A stretch of 5,510 nt of DNA from Oscillospiraceae bacterium UBA6409 (GTDB lineage Bacteria; Bacillota; Clostridia; Oscillospirales; Oscillospiraceae), in the NCBI GenBank assembly GCA_002438575.1, contig DJPP01000105.1, positions 12,197 through 17,706 of the forward strand, written 5' to 3'. The position numbers and the translations under genes were made by a program. The notes beneath the pieces were generated by a model, which was given only the letters and a program-made list of their open reading frames with translations, did no database searches and had not been told where the DNA came from. Positions within the stretch are counted from its first letter, which is position 1. Each line of letters opens with the position of its first letter. This document shows, in pieces, positions 1-5,324 of the stretch.

Positions 1-912
1 ACGATACTGAACGTGGGGCTGGACCTGCTGTTCATCCTGTCCTTCCGTTGGGGCGTGGCCGGTGCGGCCGGCGCCACGGTGCTGGCGCAGCTCATCAGCA
101 CCATCGGCTGCTTTATCTACGCCTTTATCCGCTACCCGGTACTGCGGCTGCACAGGGCCGACTGGCACATCACCATGATGGATGTGAAACGGCACCTGAC
201 CCGCGGCATCCCCCTGGGCCTGCAGTTCTCCGTGCTGGCGGTGGGCATCATCGTCATGCAGGGCGGCGTGGTGCAGTTCGATATGCGGGACGGTGTGATG
301 GTTTCCAATGCGGCGCAGAACGGCTTTGGCGCGGCCAATAAGCTGAACAACCTGCTCATGACGCCCATGAACGCCTTTGGCGGCGCGCTGACCAGCTTTA
401 CCGCCCAGAACCTGGGCGCCGGCCACTACGACCGCATCAAGCGCGGCACGCTGCAATCGCTGCTCATCGTGGTCCTGCTGGCGGCGGGGGCGGTTGGCCT
501 CGGTTTGCTGGTCATGCAGAACGACTCTTTCTATCACATTTTCCTCAGTGCCGACAAGGTGACGGCCGAGGCGGTGCGCTACGGCAACTCCCTGCTGTAT
601 GTGGACTTCTCCATGTACCTGTTCCTGAGCTTCATCTTCGTAGTGCGCAACTGCGTGCAGGGCATCGGCCGCAGCGGCTTCGTTCTGGGCGCGGGCGCGG
701 CGGAGCTGGTGGCGCGTATCGCCGTGTGTACGTTCCTGCCGGTGGTCGTCGCCGGCGGGCCTATCAGCGCAGACGCGCCGGCGCTGGCCTTTTACGCCCT
801 CAGTGCCGCCGACCCCATGGCCTGGATGGCGGCGGACGCGGTGCTGTGCGTGCCCTTCTTCCGCAACATCATCGGGAGCGACTACCGGTATTTGCGGCAC
901 AGTCGTCTGTGA
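1..912 (+). CDS. MATE family efflux transporter, C-terminal part (5' end outside window)
   Basis: Integral membrane antiporter of the MATE (NorM/DinF) family, which exports drugs or organic cations in exchange for Na+ or H+. The frame is open from base 1 and runs to TGA at 910-912, giving 303 residues; family members have about 450, so roughly the first 150 are missing. The first residues (TILNVGLDLLFI) match the family's conserved N-x3-D-x-LFI segment, followed by the usual GVAGAAGATVLAQ stretch. The second half holds the typical family region around NGFGAANKLNN and the signature SFTAQNLGAGHYDRIKRG (residues about 132-149). Hydrophobic stretches consistent with membrane helices lie near residues 18-42, 68-88, 149-172, 197-216, 224-251 and 262-286. 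The GTG at base 13 is an internal codon, not a start. Substrate cannot be told from sequence. A terminator follows immediately, so it is not cotranscribed with the hydrogenase genes. Confidence 0.93.
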   Translation, partial: TILNVGLDLLFILSFRWGVAGAAGATVLAQLISTIGCFIYAFIRYPVLRLHRADWHITMMDVKRHLTRGIPLGLQFSVLAVGIIVMQGGVVQFDMRDGVMVSNAAQNGFGAANKLNNLLMTPMNAFGGALTSFTAQNLGAGHYDRIKRGTLQSLLIVVLLAAGAVGLGLLVMQNDSFYHIFLSADKVTAEAVRYGNSLLYVDFSMYLFLSFIFVVRNCVQGIGRSGFVLGAGAAELVARIAVCTFLPVVVAGGPISADAPALAFYALSAADPMAWMAADAVLCVPFFRNIIGSDYRYLRHSRL

Positions 913-925
913 CAGCCGCCCTCTC

Positions 926-955
926 ATCCCCGGCACAGTGTGCCGGGGATTTTTC
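926..955 (+). terminator. Intrinsic terminator of the MATE gene
   Basis: Perfect 11-bp stem (926-936 with 940-950; ATCCCCGGCAC pairing with GTGCCGGGGAT) and a 3-base AGT loop, followed by TTTTCGTTTT. It begins 14 bases after the MATE stop codon. A GC-rich stem followed by a T-rich tract is the classic rho-independent form, and it insulates the MATE gene from the downstream operon. Confidence 0.93.
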
Positions 956-1082
956 GTTTTAGGAAAAATCAGCCAATCAAATTGGACCGTTTGCCGCACA
1001 AATAACGTTAAAAACCAGGCAATTCACGATAATTTCCTCTTATGAAAACAATCTTTTTTCTTATGTTGACTTTTGGTGGATT

Positions 1083-1111
1083 TTGTGTCATTCTTTTGTT
1101 TAACTTATAAT
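1083..1111 (+). promoter_or_regulatory. Candidate sigma-A promoter of the hydrogenase operon
   Basis: A perfect -10 box TATAAT lies at 1106-1111. The best-spaced -35 is a weak TTGTGT at 1083-1088 (three of six consensus positions, 17-base spacer). A better TTGACT lies at 1066-1071 but is 34 bases from this -10, and its own 17-base partner (CATTCT) is poor. The promoter sits in an AT-rich island between the MATE terminator and the operon. It predicts a start of transcription near 1118 and a leader of about 50 bases. The weak -35 would fit a promoter needing an activator, but that is inference. Confidence 0.55.
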
Positions 1112-1117
1112 TTCCAA

Positions 1118-1147
1118 GCGCCGCGCGGACACGCCTTCGCGCAGCGC
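1118..1147 (+). promoter_or_regulatory. GC-rich 5' leader stem-loop upstream of the operon's ribosome binding site
   Basis: GCGCCGCGCG (1118-1127) pairs with CGCGCAGCGC (1138-1147) in nine of ten positions, with one C-A mismatch and a 10-base loop. The stem starts at the transcription start predicted from the TATAAT box and ends 6 bases before the Shine-Dalgarno. There is no T tract after it, so it is not a terminator. A stem at the very 5' end is a known way to protect mRNA from 5'-end-dependent decay; that role here is inference. Confidence 0.5.
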
Positions 1148-1153
1148 AGACGG

Positions 1154-1159
1154 AAGGAG
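1154..1159 (+). promoter_or_regulatory. Ribosome binding site that fixes a TTG start
   Basis: AAGGAG lies 9 bases before the TTG at 1169-1171. An in-frame TGA at 1160-1162 rules out any earlier start. The next in-frame candidates (GTG at 1211, ATG at 1283) lack comparable spacing to this site, so TTG is the best-supported initiation codon. Confidence 0.85.
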
Positions 1160-1168
1160 TGACCCCCC

Positions 1169-3004
1169 TTGAGCAGACTCGACATCAAGAATCCAAGCCG
1201 CGCCCAGACCGTGGTGGATAACCTCTACCGGGATGTGGAGCGCCGCATCGCCGCCAGTCCTCCGGGCCTCTGTCCGGTGGATATGTCCCTGTCGTTTTTG
1301 CAGCTGTGCCACGCCCAGTCCTGCGGCAAGTGCGTGCCCTGCCGTATCGGCCTGGGACAGCTGAGCAAGCTCATCGCCACGGTGCTGGACGGCACCGCCG
1401 ACATGGGCACCCTGGCCATTATCGAGAAAACGGCGAGGACCGTGGTAAACACCGCCGACTGCGCTATCGGGCGTGACGCTGCCCGACTGGTGCTGGACGG
1501 CCTGGAGGGCTTCCGGGACGACTACGAGGAGCACATCCTGCACCACCGCTGCCTGGCGGGCTTGCAGCTGCCGGTGCCCTGCGTGGCCCTGTGTCCTGCC
1601 GGCGTGGACGTGCCCGGCTATATGGCCCTGGTGGGCGAGGGACGCTGCGCCGACGCGGTGCGGCTGATCCGCAAGGACAACCCCTTCCCCGTGGCCTGCG
1701 CCTATATCTGCGAGCACCCCTGCGAGGCGCGGTGCCGCCGGAATATGATCGACGACGCCATCAACATCCGCGGGCTGAAGCGCTACGCCGTGGACAACGC
1801 CGGAGACGTGCCCCAGCCGCCCTGCGCGCCGCCCACCGGCAAAAAAGTGGCCATTATCGGCGGCGGGCCCAGCGGCCTGAGCTGCGCCTATTACCTGGCG
1901 CTGATGGGCCACAAGGTAACGGTATACGAGGAACGGGAGAAGCTGGGCGGTATGCTGCGCTACGGCATCCCCAACTACCGCTTCCCCCGGCATCTGCTGG
2001 ACGCGGAGATCGCCTCCATCCTCTCTCTGGGCATCGAGGCACACACCGGCGTGACCGTGGGCACCCAACTGTGGATAGAGGACCTGCTGAAGGAGTATGA
2101 CTGCCTGTACATCGCCATCGGCGCACACCAGGACAAGAAGGTGGGCATCCCCGGCGAGGACAGCCATCATGTCATGTCCGCCGTGGAGATGCTGCGCTCC
2201 ATCGGAAACGATGTGATGCCGGACTTCACCGGCAAGCGGGTGGTGGTCATCGGCGGCGGCAACGTGGCCATGGATGTGACCCGCAGCTCCATCCGCCTGG
2301 GCGCGGAGAAGGTGACGTGCGTGTACCGCCGCCGTATCGAGGACATGACCGCCCTGCCGGACGAGGTGACGGGCGCTATGGCCGAGGGCGCGGAGATCGC
2401 AGCCCTGATGGCGCCCTCCCACATCGAGGCCGACGAGGACGGCAATGCCGTCGCGCTGTGGGTACAGCCCCAGATCATCGGCGAGGCGGACAAGTCCGGC
2501 CGGCCCCGACCCAACAAGGCCGACCTGCCGGAGGTACGCATCCCGGCGGACATCATCGTGGTGGCCATCGGCCAGGGCATCGAGATCCAGGGCTTCGAGC
2601 AGGCGGGCGTACCCATCAAGCGCGGCACGTTCGTGGCGGGGCTGTCCGGCCAGGTGGGCGACATGGATAACGTATTCGCCGGCGGCGACTGCGTCACCGG
2701 GCCCGCCAGCGCCATCCGCGCCATTGCCGCCGGCAAGGTGGCGGCGGCCAACATCGACGAGCACCTGGGCTTCCGGCATGAGATCAAGGTGGAGCTGGAC
2801 ATCCCGGCGCCGCGGCTGAACAACCGCGCGCCCCACGGACGCATCAACACCACGGAGCGCGAGGCCTGCGAACGCCGGTGCGACTTTGAGGATATCGAGT
2901 GCGGGCTCACCGAGGAGGGCGCGCGGACCGAGGCGTCCCGCTGCCTGCGGTGCGACCACTACGGCTACGGTATTTTCCGGGGAGGGAGGAACGAGAAATG
3001 GTAA
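1169..3004 (+). CDS. [FeFe]-hydrogenase-associated iron-sulfur flavoprotein: NuoF-type [4Fe-4S] domain fused to GltD/NfnL-like NAD(P):FAD oxidoreductase
   Basis: Probable electron-input/output subunit linking NAD(P)H to the hydrogenase encoded next. 611 residues, no signal peptide or membrane helix, so cytoplasmic. Residues about 30-125 form a NuoF C-terminal type cluster domain: SCGKCVPCR at 51-59 (C52, C55, C58) plus C98, the N3-type [4Fe-4S] ligand spacing. Residues about 125-215 resemble the GltD/dihydropyrimidine dehydrogenase N-terminal Fe-S domain, with C128, C138, C142 (PCVALCPAGVDVPGY) and C177, C181, C185, C189. From about 225 there are two Rossmann folds: FAD site VAIIGGGPSG (227-236) and nucleotide site VVVIGGGNVAMD (358-369), followed by VYRRR (385-389). 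The arginines hint at NADPH but do not prove it. FAD-binding AGGD motif at 504-507. The C-terminus carries C571, C578 and RCLRC (591-595). The FMN and SLBB domains of true NuoF/HydB are absent. Its stop overlaps the hydA start, implying translational coupling. General annotation may call it a glutamate synthase small subunit; no large subunit is present and the context argues against that role. Confidence 0.88.
   Translation: MSRLDIKNPSRAQTVVDNLYRDVERRIAASPPGLCPVDMSLSFLQLCHAQSCGKCVPCRIGLGQLSKLIATVLDGTADMGTLAIIEKTARTVVNTADCAIGRDAARLVLDGLEGFRDDYEEHILHHRCLAGLQLPVPCVALCPAGVDVPGYMALVGEGRCADAVRLIRKDNPFPVACAYICEHPCEARCRRNMIDDAINIRGLKRYAVDNAGDVPQPPCAPPTGKKVAIIGGGPSGLSCAYYLALMGHKVTVYEEREKLGGMLRYGIPNYRFPRHLLDAEIASILSLGIEAHTGVTVGTQLWIEDLLKEYDCLYIAIGAHQDKKVGIPGEDSHHVMSAVEMLRSIGNDVMPDFTGKRVVVIGGGNVAMDVTRSSIRLGAEKVTCVYRRRIEDMTALPDEVTGAMAEGAEIAALMAPSHIEADEDGNAVALWVQPQIIGEADKSGRPRPNKADLPEVRIPADIIVVAIGQGIEIQGFEQAGVPIKRGTFVAGLSGQVGDMDNVFAGGDCVTGPASAIRAIAAGKVAAANIDEHLGFRHEIKVELDIPAPRLNNRAPHGRINTTEREACERRCDFEDIECGLTEEGARTEASRCLRCDHYGYGIFRGGRNEKW
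2985..2989 (+). promoter_or_regulatory. Ribosome binding site for hydA, inside the upstream gene
   Basis: GGAGG lies 8 bases before the ATG at 2998. It selects this start over the in-frame ATG at 2899, which would add 33 residues unlike any HydA N-terminus. The start and the upstream stop share ATGGTAA (7-base overlap), a typical arrangement for coupled translation of subunits of one complex. Confidence 0.9.
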
Positions 3005-4734
3005 CACTGACCATCGACGGGCGGACCGTATCGGTGCCGGAGGGCACCACCATTCTGGAGGCGGCCCAGACCCTGCGGATCAGCATTCCCACCCTGTGCT
3101 ATCTGAAGGACATCAACGAGATCGGCGCGTGCCGCATCTGCATGGTAGAAGTGGAAGGCTACGCACGGCTGGTGCCCTCCTGCGACAGCGCGGTCAGCGA
3201 GGGCATGGTGGTGTACACCAGCTCGCCCCGGGTCCGCGAGGCGCGGCGGGTCAATCTGCGGCTGCTGCTGAGCCAGCATGAGACGAAGTGCACCAAGTGC
3301 ACCCGCAGCGGCAACTGCAAGCTCCAGCAGCTGACCAACGACTATAACCTGCTGGGCGACCACTACATCGACGATCTGAAGAACATCCCCACGGACTACT
3401 CCAACCCGGTGGTGCGTATCGAGAACCGCTGCGTGAAGTGTATGCGGTGCATTCAGGTGTGCGAAAAGATCCAGGGCATGGGCATCTGGGACCTGATGGG
3501 CACCGGTACCCGCACCACCGTGGGCGTGGCCCACACCAGGACCCTGGGCGAGAGCGACTGCACCTTCTGCGGCCAGTGCATCACCCACTGTCCCGTGGGT
3601 GGTCTGCAGGAGCACGACGACACCGGCAAGGTGTTCGACGCGCTGGCGGACAAGGACCGCATCACCGTGGTGCAGGTCGCGCCGGCGGTGCGGGCGGCCT
3701 GGGCGGAGTTTTATCATCTGGACCCCAAGTTTGCCACGGCAGAGCGCATGGTAACGGCGCTGAAGACCATGGGCTTCGACTATGTATTCGACACGGATTT
3801 CGCCGCCGACCTGACCATCATGGAGGAGGGCAGCGAGTTCATCGAGCGCTTTACCCACCGGAACAAGTACCACTGGCCCATGTTCACCAGCTGCTGTCCC
3901 GGCTGGGTGCGGTTCCTGAAGGGCCAGTTCCCGTCGTATACGGAAAACCTGTCCACCGCCAAGAGCCCGCAGCAGATGTTCGGTGCCGTTGCCAAGAGCT
4001 ACTTCGCACAGAAGATCGGCGTGGACCCCAAGAAGCTGTTTGTGGTGTCCATCATGCCCTGCACCGCCAAAAAGGCGGAGTGTGCGCTGCCCACCATGAA
4101 GGATGAGCAGGGCGACCCGGACGTGGACGTGGTACTGACCACCCGCGAGATCGTGCGGATGCTGCGGGGCGAACAGATCAATCCCGCCGTGCTGCCGGAA
4201 ACACCCTTTGACAGCCCGCTGGGCACCGGCACCGGCGCGGCGGTGGTCTTCGGTGCCACCGGCGGCGTGATGGACGCGGCCCTGCGGAGCGCGTACTATC
4301 TCATCACCGGCAAGGAGCCGAAGCCGGACGCCTTCTCCGCTGTGCGCGGCATGGATGGCTGGAAGGAGGCCGTATTCACCATCCCCGGCGCGGGCAACGT
4401 CCGCGTGGCGGTGGTCAGCGGGCTGGGCAACACCCGTAAGCTGATGCACGCCATCGACGAGGGCGACGTGGATTACGACTTCGTGGAGGTGATGGCCTGT
4501 CCCGGCGGGTGCGCCGGCGGCGGCGGACAGCCCATCCACGACGGGCAGGAGCTGGCGGCCTATCGCGGCGATATCCTGTGGAGCATCGACAAGAGCGCCA
4601 AGGTGCGGTTCTCCCACCGGAACGAGGACGTGCAGGCGCTGTACCGGGAATTCCTGAAAGCCCCGCTGGGCGAAAAGTCCCACCATCTGCTGCACACCGA
4701 CCACAACGGCTGGAAGATGCCCAACGAAAAGTAA
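2998..4734 (+). CDS. hydA: [FeFe] hydrogenase catalytic subunit, group A, with full N-terminal Fe-S relay
   Basis: Catalyses 2H+ + 2e- <-> H2 in the cytoplasm; 578 residues, close to the 574 of Clostridium pasteurianum CpI. Domain order: N-terminal [2Fe-2S] (C34, C45, C48, C62); His-ligated [4Fe-4S] (H94, C98, C101, C107); two [4Fe-4S] ferredoxin motifs (C145, C148, C151, C155 and C188, C191, C194, C198); then the H-cluster domain. All three signatures are intact: TSCCPGW at 297-303 (proton-shuttle C299, ligand C300), MPCTAKKAE at 353-361 (C355, K358), and ExMACPGGC with GGGQP at 497-512 (ligands C501, C505). E280, E283 and S319 plausibly match CpI's proton path. The small-subunit domain closes with LYREFL and a HHLLHT end. 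It is the second gene of the operon, overlapping its flavoprotein partner, so NAD(P)H is the likely redox partner. Phrases such as FDTDFAADLTIMEEGSEF fit clostridial NAD(P)H-linked enzymes. Activity needs HydE, HydF and HydG encoded elsewhere. The subgroup (A2 versus A6 naming) is uncertain. Confidence 0.97.
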   Translation: MVTLTIDGRTVSVPEGTTILEAAQTLRISIPTLCYLKDINEIGACRICMVEVEGYARLVPSCDSAVSEGMVVYTSSPRVREARRVNLRLLLSQHETKCTKCTRSGNCKLQQLTNDYNLLGDHYIDDLKNIPTDYSNPVVRIENRCVKCMRCIQVCEKIQGMGIWDLMGTGTRTTVGVAHTRTLGESDCTFCGQCITHCPVGGLQEHDDTGKVFDALADKDRITVVQVAPAVRAAWAEFYHLDPKFATAERMVTALKTMGFDYVFDTDFAADLTIMEEGSEFIERFTHRNKYHWPMFTSCCPGWVRFLKGQFPSYTENLSTAKSPQQMFGAVAKSYFAQKIGVDPKKLFVVSIMPCTAKKAECALPTMKDEQGDPDVDVVLTTREIVRMLRGEQINPAVLPETPFDSPLGTGTGAAVVFGATGGVMDAALRSAYYLITGKEPKPDAFSAVRGMDGWKEAVFTIPGAGNVRVAVVSGLGNTRKLMHAIDEGDVDYDFVEVMACPGGCAGGGGQPIHDGQELAAYRGDILWSIDKSAKVRFSHRNEDVQALYREFLKAPLGEKSHHLLHTDHNGWKMPNEK

Positions 4735-4763
4735 AAGGAAGGCCCTCGCGGGCCTTCCTTTTT
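4733..4763 (+). terminator. Intrinsic terminator of the hydrogenase operon, probably bidirectional
   Basis: A 13-bp perfect stem (4733-4745 with 4750-4762; core AAGGAAGGCCC pairing with GGGCCTTCCTT) and a TCGC loop, ending in five T (4759-4763), the first four of them in the stem. The first two stem bases are the last two of the hydA stop codon, so there is essentially no 3' untranslated gap. Read on the minus strand the same stem ends in CCTTTTAC, so it may also stop transcripts arriving from the convergent gene. Confidence 0.92.
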
Positions 4764-4774
4764 ATGAAGCGCTT

Positions 4775-4809
4775 GCAAAAGAAGACCGCCGCAGGCGGTC
4801 TTCTTTTGC
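4775..4809 (-). terminator. Second hairpin between convergent genes, likely terminator of the zinc-ribbon gene
   Basis: A perfect 16-bp stem (4775-4790 with 4794-4809) and a 3-base loop, 6 bases beyond the minus-strand stop codon. On either strand the 3' arm ends in TTCTTTTGC, so the U-rich stretch is within the stem rather than after it. It is placed as the terminator of the minus-strand gene, backed up by the hairpin at 4733-4763, but it could serve both directions. Confidence 0.8.
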
Positions 4810-4815
4810 TGAATT

Positions 4816-5226
4816 TTACTCGCCCATGGGCGCACCGCAGTGGGGGCAGAACTTGCTGTCGCTGGCGGCGCCGCAGACGGGGCAGACCTTAAAGGTCACC
4901 TCGGACTCGTCCACCACCGGCTCGTCCTTCTGGGGCTTGCTGGCCTCCAGCTGGGCGATGCGCTCCTTGCTGGCGTTGACGGCAGCCACCACGTCCTTGA
5001 CGGCATCGGGGATATCGTCCTGATGCTCCGCCACGAACCACTCGCCGATAGCGCGGTAGTTCTTCTCCAGCTCGCGCTGCTCGTTCATGATGGCCATATT
5101 GGTCTTGGCGGCGTCGCTGAGGGTCTGCGCCTTATCCGCGGCCACTTCGGCCAGGTCCTTGGCCTTGTCCACGGCGATACCGGCGTACTCCTGCGCCTTC
5201 TTGCTGATGTCATTGAGAATACCCAT
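4816..5226 (-). CDS. Small protein with 11-residue amphipathic repeats and a C-terminal zinc ribbon
   Basis: 136 residues; function not known. The N-terminal half is predicted helical and alanine/lysine/acid-rich, with three tandem 11-residue units at 9-19, 20-30 and 31-41 (KKAQEYAGIAV, DKAKDLAEVAA, DKAQTLSDAAK) that keep Lys at position 2 and Ala at positions 3 and 10. A second helical, charged segment spans about 45-98. An acidic linker (about 99-112) leads to a zinc ribbon: C115-x2-C118-x8-C127-x2-C130, ending near the C-terminus. No signal peptide or membrane helix. Comparable zinc-ribbon proteins of unknown role are common in clostridia (recollection). The start is set by AAAGGAG 9 bases upstream of ATG (5226-5224); a longer in-frame start at 5292 would overlap the -35 box and is rejected. 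It has its own promoter, though the glycerol kinase gene upstream on the same strand has no visible terminator, so read-through is possible. Confidence 0.85.
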   Translation of the reverse strand: MGILNDISKKAQEYAGIAVDKAKDLAEVAADKAQTLSDAAKTNMAIMNEQRELEKNYRAIGEWFVAEHQDDIPDAVKDVVAAVNASKERIAQLEASKPQKDEPVVDESEVTFKVCPVCGAASDSKFCPHCGAPMGE

Positions 5227-5235
5227 AGTTGAAAA

Positions 5236-5242
5236 CTCCTTT
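5236..5242 (-). promoter_or_regulatory. Ribosome binding site of the zinc-ribbon gene
   Basis: On the minus strand AAAGGAG (5242 to 5236) precedes the ATG at 5226 by 9 bases. It decides the 136-residue start against a 22-residue longer reading that would begin at 5292. Confidence 0.9.
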
Positions 5243-5263
5243 CCATATTTGCCTGTTGCCGTC

Positions 5264-5292
5264 AGTATAGCGCGTTTTTTCAGCGGTTGCAA
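5264..5292 (-). promoter_or_regulatory. Sigma-A type promoter of the zinc-ribbon gene
   Basis: On the minus strand, TTGCAA (5292-5287) and TATACT (5269-5264) are separated by exactly 17 bases; four of six and five of six positions match the consensus. Predicted start of transcription is near 5257, leaving a leader of about 30 bases before the ATG. Confidence 0.8.
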
Positions 5293-5300
5293 GCGCTATA
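5266..5300. repeat. Inverted repeat flanking the zinc-ribbon promoter
   Basis: TATAGCGC at 5266-5273 is repeated in inverse orientation as GCGCTATA at 5293-5300, with 19 bases between. One arm covers part of the -10 box and the other lies directly upstream of the -35 box. The repeat lies upstream of the predicted transcript, so it would act as a DNA site (possible operator) rather than an RNA hairpin. It may also be chance. Confidence 0.5.
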
Positions 5301-5324
5301 TGGCGAAATTTACACACTGTTTAC

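Noticed and set aside
1091..1112. Rex (NADH-sensing) operator around TTGTTTAAC before the operon
   Set aside because: Only one half resembles TTGTTAA and the inverted second half is absent.
1597..2750. Glutamate synthase small subunit (GltD) as the function of the flavoprotein
   Set aside because: The fold family is shared, but the added NuoF-type cluster domain, the overlap with hydA and the lack of a glutamate synthase large subunit favour a hydrogenase partner.
2899..2997. N-terminal extension of HydA from an earlier in-frame ATG
   Set aside because: The extra 33 residues are Arg/Gly/Pro-rich translation of the flavoprotein gene out of frame. The ATG at 2998 has a good ribosome binding site and gives cluster positions that match CpI almost residue for residue.
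1100..3007. 635-codon open frame on the minus strand opposite the flavoprotein gene
   Set aside because: Its translation is low-complexity, His/Ala/Gly/Val-rich, with no recognisable domain. It is the mirror of a GC-biased real gene whose plus-strand protein has many conserved motifs.
2965..4704. 579-codon open frame on the minus strand opposite hydA
   Set aside because: Same codon-bias artefact; the plus strand encodes every hydrogenase signature residue in the expected position.
4764..4779. Catabolite-responsive element near ATGAAGCGCTTGCAA, echoed as AGCGCTTGCAA at the zinc-ribbon promoter
   Set aside because: It is one base short of the cre consensus and lies between terminators; the shared 11 bases with the promoter look coincidental.
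4840..5232. Plus-strand 130-codon open frame over the zinc-ribbon gene
   Set aside because: The minus strand has a Shine-Dalgarno, a promoter, a zinc ribbon and a terminator; the plus frame has none of these and no recognisable domain.
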